64,000 nt of DNA from Taxillus chinensis (lineage: Eukaryota > Streptophyta > Magnoliopsida > Santalales > Loranthaceae), in assembly GCA_023512835.1 (NCBI GenBank), contig CM042091.1, forward strand, positions 4,096,348 through 4,160,347. The letters are read 5' to 3'. The notes beneath the pieces were generated by a model that ran no database searches, was not told the origin of the DNA, and worked only from the letters and a program-made list of their open reading frames with translations. The position numbers were made by a program, and so were the translations under genes. The stretch's first letter is position 1, and every line of letters starts with the position of its first letter. Positions 11,448 through 28,147 of this stretch are shown here, piece after piece.

Positions 11448-13125
11448 GAGCATCCACTATAGACTCTCTATATGCATATTTTTGTTAATTTGAAGAGCTA
11501 TTTTAACAAAAAAAAGCCTAAAATCTACACTTTTGAGATTCTCCATTTTAACCAATTTTTTAACAAAATATACAGTCACTCTTCAAATTTAACCAAATAC
11601 TATTCACTCTCTATTTATTAAAAAAAAATATTTTCTCTCTCCTTTCTATTTCTTTTTCTATTTACACAATCTAATTTTACGTTTTCCCTCCCTCGGTTTT
11701 CCTCTAGCGCCATTTTCTATCTAAGCCTCATTTATCTTCACGAGATAGGTGAGTTGGGTTTGATTCTCACCATCAATATAGTCAATTCGTCCGTCGATTC
11801 TCACTCATTTATCACAGAAGGCGCAGCCGTGCAGTGACGCAGCGTCTCCTTCGTCAATTCGTCAGTCCAGTCCTCCTCTTCCTGCCCAGTCGTCCTCCTC
11901 GTCCAGAGAGATCATCCATCGTCAGAGCTCCTCCGAGAGATCATCCATCCGCGAACTTTTCCCTGCACCGACCATCCGCGAACTACTCCAGCAAGCGAAC
12001 TGACAAACTACTTCCGGCGATCCCGTCACGTCACGGGTGAGTTAATTTCATTTTTTGTTTCATCGTTTTTGGTAATTCGTAATACGATTGTTTATGTTTC
12101 TGGTTTAGTTGTTATATAAAACGATTATTCAATTTATGCTGACTGGTATACTGGTTCGATTTATGCTTATTAAAAAAACAGACTTTGCTTATTAAAATTA
12201 TTGGTGTTTATCTCTTGGTTTAGATATTGTGGATTTTGTGTTTTTGATGGCTGATTTTGACAAAAATTTTGGGTTTAAACTATGAGGTTTACCATCTCCC
12301 CGTCAATTCTGAATTTAATCACCTGGGTTTTATCTTGATTTACATTAGACGTAGAGAATTCTGAATAAAATTTCAGAATTGCCATGCTTGTTTGACGTCC
12401 CCGGCTCCAAGTTCTGCATTGAGCTTTTCATCATCACAATCAATGCCTATGCTCATCCGAGAATCATCCCTCTGGAAACAATGGAAAGATAATTATTGAC
12501 ACGTTCCATTTCAGTATCTGTATATTGTCTAACAATTCCATGATGTTCTCAACTTTAATGGAATGGTTAATCTTCTACATTGAGTGTATATATATATATA
12601 GTCTGCAGTTGAGTAATCCAACAGCGTACCAAATAAAATTCTAAATAAAATGTTGATACTTCTTCTATACTGCCGTTAATTATCTCCAAATCATCATCAG
12701 AATCATCACAAAGCATTTTCGGAAGAAAAGATGGACTTTCAAAGAAAAATCGAGCCATCAAGAAATGTAGATAATCCCGTTTGGAATCTGTCTGTTTGCA
12801 GTCTGGTCCATAGTACCACAATGGCTGTGAATCATGTGATCCTGATTCAATCTCCGATCTCCTATTCTGCCCATATCGATAATCCCGTTTGGAAGAAAAT
12901 AAGACATCGACTCGATACAAAAACCGTTTGCAGTATTAATTCTTTTATTTATTGTTTTATTTTAAAAGAATAATCAAATACTTAAAACAATATTTTAATT
13001 TATAAATAATTAAAATAAAGAGGCTAAAAAGTGAGCTTTTAAAATATAGATTGTTAAAATAGAAAAAGTGATATATTTGGTTAATTTGAAGAGTGAAATT
13101 TGGAGAGGCTGTGCACTGATTGCTC
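11448..13125. mobile_element. GAGC-ended PIF/Harbinger-like element, 1.68 kb
   Basis: Flanked by TTA at 11445-11447 and 13126-13128. The left end reads GAGCATCCACTATAGAC; the reverse complement of the right end reads GAGCAATCAGTGCACAG. Inside, from 11830 to 12040, is a GC-rich open stretch with small internal repeats (GAGAGATCATCCATC twice), followed by a GTGAGT donor-like site, like a leader exon. Near 12640-12760 the minus strand encodes an acidic run around DDSDDDLEII. No transposase catalytic motif was found, so it is non-autonomous or decayed. Inner sequence resembles the other GAGC-ended MITEs. Confidence 0.5.
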
Positions 13126-13225
13126 TTACAATAATTAGCATTTAACCACAAAAGTGTGAACGTATAATTTAAAAAGAGTGGGGACCCACAAATTTGAAAT
13201 TACTCATACATGTAATAGATACGAT

Positions 13226-14013
13226 TAGGGGTGCTACCCGCCATAGCGGGGGCGGGGTCCCTATTACCGTACCCCGCCCCCGCCTAGGCGGGTAAAAAAA
13301 TTTTTAATCCGTACCCCGCCCCATGTATAGGCGGGGCGGGGTACCCCGTCCTATGACGGGGTAAGCGGGTGGAGGTTTCATCCGCCCGCACCCCGCTACC
13401 GATTTTTATTGATTTGTCTCTTAAGACAATCTTGCCTTTTAGAGGCTCTACGAAGCAGTTGATAGAAAGAATTTAGGTCCTATTGGAGGCGGAATCAACC
13501 TATTACCGCATTCTGTCCTCGCTTAGGTAGTAGATTAAATTTTAAGATTGTATCTTATTCCATATATAAGCGTGATAGGATATACCGTTCTTTAATGTGT
13601 CTGTGAATGAGGTTCGATTTGCTCACATCTTGTTATCACTTTTATTAGATCTGTCCATATCAATAATTTTGGCTTAAATCAAATTTCTACATTATTTTTA
13701 ATCAAGAAATTATTAAAAATGATTTAATTTTATAATAATAAATATCATTCAAAAATATTAAAAATCATAAATAATAGCTAAATAATAATATTTAAAATAT
13801 TATAAAATTATAAATAAATATTATTAAAATTACACAGGCAGGGCGGGCGGGTACCCCGCTACCTATTACCGCTCCTGTCCCCGCCTGGGGCGGGGTGTCA
13901 AGTTTAAAAACCGCACCCCGCTCTTGCTTGGGCGGGGTAACCCGCCCCGCATAGCGGGGGCGGAGCGGATAGCGGGCGAGGTAACGGGGGCGGATATCCG
14001 TTGCCCACCCCTA
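13226..14013. mobile_element. Non-autonomous hAT transposon
   Basis: The element starts TAGGGGTG and ends CACCCCTA, an 8 bp terminal inverted repeat typical of hAT. It is flanked by a perfect 8 bp duplication GATACGAT at 13218-13225 and 14014-14021, the hAT target-site length. Both subterminal regions (13226-13400 and 13836-14000) are very GC-rich. They hold many copies of GGCGGGGTA and its reverse complement, which fits transposase-binding subterminal repeats. The middle is AT-rich. No transposase is encoded. The intact duplication suggests a fairly recent insertion. Confidence 0.85.
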
Positions 14014-14021
14014 GATACGAT

Positions 14022-15803
14022 GAGTAATAGATACGATGACTTGTACAAAACGAGGTAAAAAAACATAATTTTATGTAATAAATTCAACTTATTTAATATA
14101 TTTTATTTTATAAAAATTAAATATATTTTTACTAAGTTAACTATGTATTATAAAAACTAAATATATAAAATAAATTTTACATTTGTTTAAATTACAACAA
14201 GCTTCATATAAAGTTATAAACAAACAAAGATGCGAGGGACGGGACAATCAGCGAATGTTTGTGCCATGTGTGGACGAACAGCTGAGTCGCACATCTGTTC
14301 ATCCCCCGTGAGTGGTGTCAATCATAACACTCACCAATGCAATGGGTCAGATGGGGTATGTAGGGAGTTGGTGTCATTCATGGGATGGGGGAGTAAATGG
14401 GTTGGCGGTAAATTCAAAACTAAAACGTAAATTTAAATTATTGTTTGAATTTTAATAGGGATAGTTATGGATTTTGAATCAGTTTCAAAAAAATTTAACT
14501 AATACATTAATGGGTTGATTTTTAACTAATCGGCCGTTCTTTTATCACCTTTGATGTCTTGCATTTTTGCCCAAATTTATACTCCTTTGCTATTGGTTCT
14601 GTCCCATAAAATATCGGTACTGGTGTGGTGTTCACTTCTGTCATACCCTATGCACTTTTTACTAAAATATACTAGCTTTCTCTTTCAAAACTGATAAAAT
14701 AAAACTACTTGCATCGACCCAACAGGAGGAGACAGCGAGGGTAAAGGATGAGAAGACCAAAGACCAGTGGCATTATACCAGTTTTTGTTTTTTGTTATTT
14801 GTTTTTTGTTTTTGTGGGGCGGTGTCGTGAAGATTGCTCAAGTCTTTGGACTTTTGCCAGCAAAATCTCGTGACCTCTTCAAAAGCTGCACCACAACCCC
14901 ACCCACTTTGCCGCCTCACCCAACCCCACTTCAATGCGTGGGCGACTGAGTATGTAACCAAATACCAGAGGCCAGTTATGTCTTAAACAGACACTACATG
15001 GCGCACAAACATGGGGTTTGGGCAATTGTGCGAACGAAACATGTACCTTTGTTGGTAACATCCAGAAATGCAAAGAAAATTTTTAGGTGCAAAATGAGTT
15101 GAAGAAACAAAATTTTTAAGAAAAGTTTAGTAAGATTGTTGGGTTGAAATAGAAGAGGCAGAATTTATAAAAAATTATTCTTTTTAGAGTTTGATTGGAA
15201 GAGAAAAAGGGTGGAAAGAAATTATGTGAAATATTATTTTTATCCGTACATAATTATATGAAATATAATTTTTAATTTCATCGAGAATGAATAATATAAT
15301 ATTTAAGTGTAATATAATATTTAAGAGAAAAAGGCTGTCCCTGTGAACGTTAGAGCGAGATGTCCTAATGAGAATAGGGAAACATATACCTTATGAGAGT
15401 AGGCCCTATCCCTGTGAACGTCCACATGTAAAGAATAGCATGCACGCCATACAGGGATTATATCAACCGAAAAAAGAAAGAAAGCAAACAGCAAGGGGCT
15501 GTAGCGTTCAAAGGTGAAGCTACTTAACTTCAGAAATAACAAAAAACCATTCAAACCCAAACATTAGAATCACTGCAAGGATGTAGAAGCTAACCAGGAC
15601 GACAAAGTGGAGTTTCAAGAACATTCTGCCAAAGTCCTCTTGTCATACAATATAATATTACACAATGTAAGATTTGGTTAAAAATGTAATGGGTTGACAT
15701 GCAAGGATCTTGCAAGCCCCTCTCCTCACCACTTCAGTTCAACAATATAGCAGTCAACCATAACTACAATGATGTGGTAAGTTTCTAGTTGTGTTACAAG
15801 AGA
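14022..15803. other. Intergenic DNA, 3' side of the MAP kinase gene
   Basis: No gene is visible. Short open frames here are low in complexity or not protein-like. The last few hundred bases before 15804 are likely 3' untranslated sequence of the MAP kinase gene. Confidence 0.6.
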
Positions 15804-20332
<4,529 letters not shown>

Positions 20333-20414
20333 GCCCCGAAAGTAATTAAAGCAAAAGGCTCCTCCTTGTTCCGGCGAGCGAACTCGATCGAGGTTGGTAG
20401 ATTCGTTCGGCACT

Positions 20415-23312
20415 GCGCAGGCTGTACGGAGGGAGTGGAGTGCTAGCTGCTAAATAGGCGTGTGGTGGAGGGCTGCTGCTGTCGTGCTACGACAATTCTA
20501 CATTAAAAAATATATCAAATATGAATATATTTATGATTGCGTGACCTTTTTTGCCTGGAAACGCGTGTCTCTGCTCAAAAGGTGGACCCGTCGAAATCAG
20601 GCACGGCATCACATCATAATTGGGCTCCATGGAAGGTGTTGACGTGTAGACCGAAGATAGTAAAGTTCAATGCAATTAAAATAATTTTTAATCGAGTTTA
20701 ATCGAGTTTATTTTTAAAATCTATACTTTTTAGTAATTTAATCTTGAGTTTGATTTTAATGATAATCGTTTTTTTTCAAAACTATCCTTAAAATATCTCT
20801 TTTGACTGCAACTTCTTGGATGTTTGTTAGACATCATTTATGTAAAAAAAAAAGTCAACAGCATATATGAGGAAATAAATAAATATTTTGATGCGTTTTA
20901 AAATAAGTCAATGTGTGAACCTTAAAAAAATAATATTATGATAGGCATGTAGAAATACATAGAAACATAAGGAATTCCTTAATCTATAACTCAATATTTT
21001 AATTACAAGTTTCTCCCCAAAGCTTTGGCAGTAAATTCAATAAGATTGCACTTTGCACTTTCTTCGACTAAAAGTTCCCAAAGAGCACTAAGACACTCTT
21101 ATTCATAAATCAATAAGCAACTATATAGAGCCGACAAGGATAAAAAAATGTCATTAATAAGAAACATAATGGCACGTAAACAATAACAAATAAAAGATAT
21201 CATTTGATAGGTTAGACACACAACTTCCACCATTTCTCTACTACTATGTGTCTAACAACACTAGGTCTAACAATTAAGAGGTCATCCTCTCCTGCCTTAC
21301 CATGCAAAGAGGTCTCTATTTCTGCATTTTGAACACATTCACCGACCACCACTCATAAAAATTAATAAGCAGAATTAGACTTGTACATTTGGCACACGTG
21401 CACAGAGAGAAAAAGAGAGAGATGAGGAGCTTAGAAAGTGTAAACTAAACTTAATATGATGAAAAATATAGTCACCAATAATCGTTTTGGATGCATGCAA
21501 TTAGTTACTTAATTATTGATTTATGTTCTAAAACAAGATTTAAAAGTCAATTATGTTTATGATAGGATTAACACATTCACAACTTCTTAAATTAATATTT
21601 ATCACATAAATTAAAGGTTTATAACATTAAGAAAACAACTCTTGATATTTTCAAAGATTTTGAGTAATTCGACGGATCATTAAAATTTTGACCCATTTAA
21701 AGCTAAAATTTAAAAACTATTGTCGGATCATGGTTCATGCCTATAAACGTGACCCACCACTATAATCTTTTAAAATAACACTTTGTGTTGAAGACATCAT
21801 CATAATATTTCATAGGGTGTTAACACCCCAACCCAAGTTTATAAGAATAACTTTAATAGACTCTCTATTATTTACAAATAAAGAGTCAAGTGTCAAAAAT
21901 AAATTTAACAAAATCTTTATCTAACTATTTACATTTATAATTTCCTATAGTAATTTTTCATAAATAAAGAGTCAATATTAATTATTTACATAATATTATA
22001 TTATTTTATTCTACTCCTCTCTTCTCTTTCCAAACTCAAACCCTAACATCTGTGACATGGAACACAATAGAGATGCATGGGAGTTGGACACTAGAACCTA
22101 GCGAGATTATAGGCAAAAAGTATTTGCCTGTATGAGAGTGGTTGCAAATTTTGAATTCAAAAATGATATGAATAATTAGCTCGTGCCACTATAAAATCAT
22201 GATTGATGTGATGAGTCATGATTGTTTTATAATTTTTTTCCGTCTGATATACTACTATATTGCCAAGGTTATTCATCACAAACTCGGTGACAAGGTATTA
22301 TTACTCTTTTGAATTAGGTGATACAAGTTGAAGGCGAAAATAGAAATGAAGAGTATATTAAAATAATATTTTAGAATTTATTTTTTTATTTAAAAATAAT
22401 AATAAAAAACTTAAAAGATACTTTTAGCTCGTTGACCGATTTATATGAAGAATTGTGATTGTTTTTTTTTTTTATAATATGATCTATATTTATTATGTTA
22501 TTTACTAATTACACCAACTCAATGGCATGGTAGTTAGGGCACAATAGATGCGCATGTTGGGTTTTCGTTGGACGCTGGAACCTAGGAATATTTTACGGTA
22601 AAATTATAAATTTTATTTTACTTTTTCTAATATATTTATCAAGTTATTCCTCAAGTACACAAATCGGTGGTAGGCATCATGACTCTTTTGATGAATTAGG
22701 TGGTGCGAGTTGACGTCGTGGAAAATAGCGCATGGCTGGCTGGCCGCGGGGCGTACGACTCGTCTGGCTATGCTCATGCCGCTAAGAAAACTAAAGGAAA
22801 CTTAATGGAAACTAAATGCGTGTGAGGTGTGACTTGTACGTATAATTCATGTAGGCCGGGGCCAGCGACGGTCAAGTGGTGGAGGTCGAGTCAAGAACTC
22901 AAACGCAAAGGTCATTTCCCTCCTTCCCATTTCCGCTTGATCAGAGGGCCATGTTTGGATCATAAAAAGTTGTTTTTCTCCAAAAACATATAAGAAAATG
23001 GAAAGCAAAGTGACATCAATTGTTTGTTATCTTTATCTTTAGATTGGTTTTCCTGAGAAACGCGGGATGAAATTTCTTGAGAAAACCAGAGAAATTTTGA
23101 ATTAAAAAGACGTAATGGATCTAAAATATTTTTAATTTTAATACATATACATTCTATGTCTTTCTTTTTATATCCCGGTTGAGTTTGACTATAAAATTTC
23201 ACGTCAGATACTATTTACACCTGATTGTCATCAATAAATAAAAATACTAATAAATTTACTTTTCAAATTATCTATTTTAACAAAAAGAATTATCCATCTC
23301 TATATCATCTAA
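20415..23312. other. Intergenic DNA with a diverged direct repeat
   Basis: No gene is visible. Two related stretches, about 22050-22345 and 22515-22730, share patterned matches (both carry GGCACAATAGATGC-like or AACACAATAGAGATGC-like text, then GAACCTAG, then GACTCTTTTGAT or TACTCTTTTGAA). They look like two old copies of one repeat in the same orientation. Confidence 0.5.
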
Positions 23313-23841
23313 GAGCATCTCCAACCATACGCTCTATATATTCTTCTTAATTTAGAAAAAGGTTATTTTAGGGAGCCACTTTTATGTTAGATGTTCCAAT
23401 CATCCTCTCTATTTTAACTAAATATAAAATATATTTTTTATTTTTTTTATTATTCTTTAAGATTTGACAAATTTATCATCGCTGCGGTACTCCTTCCCAC
23501 GATGACACTACCGATGTTGACGACGGCGGCGACGGTCTCGTTGACGACGATCTCCGTTTCGTCCAAGACGGCGACAACTCCCACTTCCCAGATCCAGACC
23601 ACCTCATCGATGACGGGGACTTCGGAGGCTTCGACGACGACGAATTTGGAGATGCCGAGATTAACAGTGAAGATGCCTACGGAGCTCAAGGACGAGGGTG
23701 TCGTCCTCGCCAAAGTTGATGCCCAGGAGGAGAACAACCTCGATGGCGAACCCAAGCCCTCACCTGCAATTTGTCTTTTACGGTGTGTCTTTTTCTCTCT
23801 ATAGGGTAGTGAGTCAAATAGAGTGTGGGTTAGAGATGCTC
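23313..23841. mobile_element. GAGC-ended Pack-MITE with PDI-like fragment
   Basis: Flanked by TAA at 23310-23312 and 23842-23844. The left end reads GAGCATCTCCAACC and the reverse complement of the right end GAGCATCTCTAACC, a nearly perfect inverted repeat. The arms are AT-rich; the core (about 23480-23765) is GC-rich. Its 529 bp, the 3 bp duplication and the ends fit a Tourist/PIF-Harbinger-like MITE. Related sequence continues to about 24010, so a second element may be nested or adjacent. Confidence 0.65.
23500..23765 (+). pseudogene. Captured protein disulfide isomerase-like fragment
   Basis: One frame reads an acidic run rich in Asp and Gly (DDGDFGGFDDDEFGDAE and similar). Another frame reads TELKDEGVVLAKVDAQEENN followed by DGEPKPSP. 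The second part closely resembles the start of the first thioredoxin domain after the CGHC site in plant PDI-like 1-4 proteins, whose N-terminus is also an acidic run. The CGHC segment itself is missing and the two parts lie in different frames, so this is not functional. The assignment rests on recalled family features, not a search. Confidence 0.5.
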
Positions 23842-24673
23842 TAACCCACTACTACTCACTCTATATTTGTTAAAAAATAATATTTTCTCTCACTATATTT
23901 ACTTTTCTATTTATTTTTTCTCTCACCTGATTTAATTTTAATTTTAAAAACAAAATTAATATTTAAAAAATAATATTTTAATTGATAAATGGTTAAAATA
24001 GAGATGGTAAGAAAAGTAAGTGTGTACATCAATAAATCCGAACCTATTCGCTACTCGCAAATAAAATTTATACAAATGAGCGAGTCAATTGAAAATTTTA
24101 TTTTATGGTGGGTTGGATCGGTTGGCGGGTGAGAATGTTCAAATCTACTACTAACCCGACTCGTCACACCCCATTATAAAAATAGAATAAACTTTACCAT
24201 CTATCTATTAAACATTATTTCATTACAATCTTTTCCATTGCGACAGGTAAAGTTATGCAGTGTGACGCCTATGATTGTGAGTTTGTGACGTTGCGATCCA
24301 TAAATCAGGCATCTTTCTTCATCTATAATTATAAATAATTAGTGAATAAAATATTATACTTTTGATTATAATTATTTTATACTTTATACGTTTAATTCTT
24401 TTAGTATATATCATTTAATTATATATTGGTAAATAACAATTAATACTCGCTCAACCCGCCATACCTGCCGGTTAGTATTCTTAAAAAATATAACAAATCT
24501 GTCAATTATTGAAGTTGTTAAGTTGATTGAAAGGTAAAAAAATTAATCACTCTTTAATGACAGATCGGTTGATGATTTAATTTTTTATTCAATTCATGTA
24601 CACTCCTACTCAAAAAGTAAACTTTAAAAAAATAATTTATTAAAAAAATACGTTTAACTACGGTAAATACTTA

Positions 24674-24750
24674 CTGCCTCATTATTTTCTTGCTCATTGG
24701 TTTTCTGCCGTGTTTGCCTCATTGTTTTCTTGCTCATTGGTTTTCTGCCG
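24674..24750. repeat. Two-copy tandem repeat, about 41 bp unit
   Basis: The unit starting TGCCTCATT and ending GGTTTTCTGCCG occurs at about 24674 and 24715 with one base difference (TTATTTTC versus TTGTTTTC). It lies in gene-free DNA. Confidence 0.8.
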
Positions 24751-24759
24751 GTGTTTTCA

Positions 24760-25942
24760 AAATTACTTTTACTTATTGTATATTAAACATAATTAATATG
24801 ATAGATGCATGTGTGTCCGTTGCAAACTTAATTTAATTAAGTGCGATATATCTCTATCAAGATATATATGACTCTTGTACTTTGAATTAATCAAGAATGG
24901 AAAATATTTGATTTGTGCCGTTAGTTTGCAAAGCTTCTCTCACTCTCTCTTCTACATGTGTTGATGCTTGAATTAAAATCATTTAATTCCAACAGTCTCA
25001 CAGGAGAAGCAAGTAGGGTGAATGCGACGTGCAGCTTGTCACCCGGACTAGTACATGCTTCGAAGTTGGAACCTTGAAAGTATTAATGCTCATAGAGTCA
25101 CCATAAATCAAATCAAGTAAAAATCACTGGAAACAAATTCACAAACACTGAACTGCAGCAAACGAATAAAGAGATTAAAACCACAGCAAAAAAGAAACCA
25201 GCCCCAAATTACAAAGCACGTATTTCTTCATGTCTAAACACTGAATTTGGGCTATATATTTATTTTTCTTTGTATTCGTTTAAACTGCAGTACAAACACT
25301 AGGAACAGTTCTTGACCTTGATTGGATGAGAACATCAGTAGAAACCACAGCACCCCAAAGCAGTCTGTACGATACAAGAAGAAATGCTTCTGCTTTTCAT
25401 TGTTTTTGGTTCTTCATAAGTGACCACTGGGATTATGGCAAAGGCGACAAGGTTGGTCGTGAAGGATGAGGCATTTCTTTCAGTTGATGAGAATCTGAAC
25501 TGCATTTGCAGTTGGGACAAGCCTTATGAGAAAGTGAAACTATAATGCTGATTGAGAGCAGGCTAATGATAGTGCCAGGGGGACGACGCTCCTTGAACTT
25601 GTTTGGAGAAAATGGCTCGTGGAAGAAAAGAACAGAATCCAGTTTGAAGAGATTATGATAATAAATATTGTACTTGCGGGCCAATACGTTGATCTCTTCT
25701 TTTGTAACATTCAACTTAGCAGGGGGTTTTAGGATTCAATAAAAAACGGGGATTGTTCTTCTTTCCTGGAGTTGCCTTTGTGATTTCCATAAAGCTGAAA
25801 ACTTGATCCTAACCTTTTATCTTACAAACTTGATCTTAATATGCTTTATATGAATTATCATTGTATTTCATATCAAAGAACAGTGACCAATGTCCATACT
25901 CAACGAACATCCTTGGGTGATGCACTGAAGTCAGTAGGCAGG
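24760..25942. other. Intergenic DNA, no gene seen
   Basis: No reading frame here is convincing. If the exon-like segment at 25943-26107 is real, 25300-25940 could be its 3' untranslated region. Confidence 0.4.
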
Positions 25943-26107
25943 CTAGCTAGGAGGTACATAGAGGATACCGTCAATTGTAGATAGGTTGGCAGTTGTACTC
26001 ATATCCTTAGATCTTATCTTGCTGAAGAAACCTTTGCCTACAACCTCATCCTCCATATAGTACTCTTTCGTCTCCAATCTTAAAAATTTCTCCCTTTGAA
26101 TAGTACG
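25943..26107 (-). other. Exon-like open segment of unknown gene
   Basis: On the minus strand an acceptor-like TTTTTATTCCAG is followed by 54 codons and a stop. The peptide has ordinary protein composition (for example EYYMEDEVVGKGFFSK, then LSTIDGILYVPPS) and is unlike the low-complexity frames nearby. I do not recognise the family. It could be the last exon of an unseen gene, an alternative 3' exon downstream of SmB, or a gene relic. I found no matching upstream exon. Confidence 0.3.
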
Positions 26108-26111
26108 CTGG

Positions 26112-26986
26112 AATAAAAAATGAACACAACATGAGCCATAGATTTTTGAAGACAACTGTCTGATCAAATATGATATGACCATGCTGAATAGAATGAATCA
26201 AGTGTAGAGCCAGAGGTTTCCTATAGGAAAATCCCTTATGTCTATGTGGCTATTTGCTTACAATGATTAGGCTTTGAAAATTTCTAATGTCTATTACGTC
26301 AGACACAGCTCCCTTCAAAGTTTGTTTCTGAATGGGTCTGGGTGATTCAGTGAGATATTAAATTTGGACACTCTTTTGACAATATACCCGTTTAAAACAT
26401 ATAAAATTTTCACCAAACCTACTCACACCTCACTGCAGATATCCATGCTGTCTCCACAGATTCGGCAGAAGATGGGGAGAAAGGGGCACTATGTTACTGT
26501 AGTGGTGGTGTGAAAGATGCACAAGGCTGGTTGTATCACTATCACCTAGATACGAGACTAAAATAGAATTAGGACCTTGTCCCTTAATTTCCCTTCATTC
26601 TAACATTGAAGGTCAAATTATTCTATTTTATGGCATATCCTATTTCTTACTAAGCTCTCTATTTCCTACTCCGTTATAGTTTTCTATCCCATAGAGCTCG
26701 CTCCCTATATGATAAGTCTCCGGCCAATAAAATATAATTTTGAGAAACTACCCAGATAACTAAAAGACAAGAACAAACCTAGAGTCAGGTGGCAACATGA
26801 AACAACTTATTGTCGAATATGCAGGATGGAAAGGCATTGGCACGTTGAAAATACACGCAAATCAGTAATATGGTTGTGGAGAACCAGATAAAGAGCAATG
26901 TCAATTGAGCAGTAAGATGAAAGAGAACAGCATTGACATAACAGTTCATAACACAGATCGGCCTCCTTGGAGAACATACCAGATCA
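26112..26986. other. Region 3' of the SmB gene
   Basis: No further coding sequence was found. The part next to 26987 is probably the 3' untranslated region of the SmB gene. Confidence 0.5.
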
Positions 26987-27802
26987 CTATTGTTGCTGAT
27001 TCTGCTGCTGTTGCTGCTGAGGAGGTGGTGGCATACCTGGACGGGACTGGACAAACATACCGCCAGGTGGAGGTGGCATCCCAGGACGAGAAGGTGGGAC
27101 CATATTCGGGCGCTGTGGCGGAGGTCCTCTCATCATTTGTGGCGGGGGAACCAGAGGGCGCTGCTGCTGCTGCTGAAACTGGGGGGGCGGAGGCATCTGG
27201 AACTGCATGTGTGGTGGCCCACCCGGTCTGGGAGCCGCAAACTGGCCGGGCACAGGAGGCGGGCCGCGAACCATCTGCGGGGGCTGGCCAGGGAATTGAG
27301 GAGGACGGATGACCGGAGGCGGGTAGGTCATGGCCGGAGCAGAAACCTGCGGCACGGGCGGCCTGGAAATCTGGGGCTGCATCATGCCTGGCGCAGGCCC
27401 TCCAACTCCGCGCACGGGACCGGCCAGGCCCGGCTGCGCCTGGATCAGCGGGGCGGTGGGGACTCCCCTCCCAGCGGATCTGCCGATACCAGGCCCAGGG
27501 GCTGCAGCGGCGGCGGACTTGGCGCGGGACTCGTCGGGAGGGGGAGGGCCTTCGACGGTCATGGAGATGACCTCCTCGCCACGCAGGAGGACAAGGCCTA
27601 AGGTCCGGCGATCCTCGCGTCCCTCGTTCTTACTGCCCTTTGCGGGGGGCAGTTTGCGAAACTCCTCGCAGTCTCCGAGGACGAGGTTCATGTGGCGGTC
27701 GAAGGCCATGAACTTGCCGACCAGTTGGCGGCCGTCCTGGATGGTGACGCGCATACGGTAGTTGATGTGCTGGAGCATCTTGGAGCTCTTCGACATCGAC
27801 AT
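26987..27802 (-). CDS. SmB: Spliceosomal Sm protein B/B' (SmB)
   Basis: One uninterrupted frame of 271 residues. SmB is one of seven Sm proteins forming the ring on U1, U2, U4 and U5 snRNAs, so it acts in pre-mRNA splicing in the nucleus. Residues 1-85 are the Sm fold: Sm1 ([21 protein letters not shown]) spans about residues 22-42, then EFRKLPP, and Sm2 ([20 protein letters not shown]) about 68-87. The rest is Pro-, Gly- and Gln-rich with PPP and RPGMPPPP repeats, as in other SmB proteins, ending in a Gln-rich tail. The start at 27802 gives the MSMSKSSKM opening seen in plant homologues; Met at 27796 is an alternative. Plant SmB proteins are about 250-260 residues, so the tail is slightly long. 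GC-rich codons. Confidence 0.95.
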   Translation of the reverse strand: MSMSKSSKMLQHINYRMRVTIQDGRQLVGKFMAFDRHMNLVLGDCEEFRKLPPAKGSKNEGREDRRTLGLVLLRGEEVISMTVEGPPPPDESRAKSAAAAAPGPGIGRSAGRGVPTAPLIQAQPGLAGPVRGVGGPAPGMMQPQISRPPVPQVSAPAMTYPPPVIRPPQFPGQPPQMVRGPPPVPGQFAAPRPGGPPHMQFQMPPPPQFQQQQQRPLVPPPQMMRGPPPQRPNMVPPSRPGMPPPPGGMFVQSRPGMPPPPQQQQQQNQQQ

Positions 27803-27879
27803 CTTCGGACCGATGCGCTGAACTCGATGGTTTGGCCGTCCTGTAAGCTGGGTAACAAGATGGATCCAGGGTTCAACAT

Positions 27880-28147
27880 TTGTATTTATATATAGAGTAA
27901 AGCATTAGACTCTTAAAATTTTAGTTAATATGTATATGGAGTATAGACCATAAATTTTACTTTGATGATGTTTGTTTTTTAATAAGATTTGGCTCAATAG
28001 ATTTAACTAAAATTTTAAACTGATAAACGGCTTATATAAATTATGCTTGGGTATACCAAATATAATTTATATAAATATAAATATAAATATATCATTCTAG
28101 CTACCTCATATATTTTATGCTATTTTATTTGGTTTTTAACGAGTATT
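27880..28147. other. Intergenic DNA upstream of SmB
   Basis: AT-rich sequence between SmB and the next transposable element. The SmB promoter must lie here or slightly beyond, but I could not pick a clear TATA box. Confidence 0.5.

Noticed and set aside
14230..14430. 66-codon frame with several cysteines
   Set aside because: Cysteine spacing matches no zinc-finger type I know and there is no splice or promoter context.
20333..20413. N-terminal extension of the MAP kinase from an in-frame Met at 20413
   Set aside because: The 27 added residues have no match to the conserved start of group B MAP kinases; more likely 5' leader. Not fully excluded.
26990..27761. Long plus-strand frames opposite SmB
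   Set aside because: Antisense shadows of a Pro/Gly-rich GC-rich gene; compositions are biased Arg/Gly/Leu runs.
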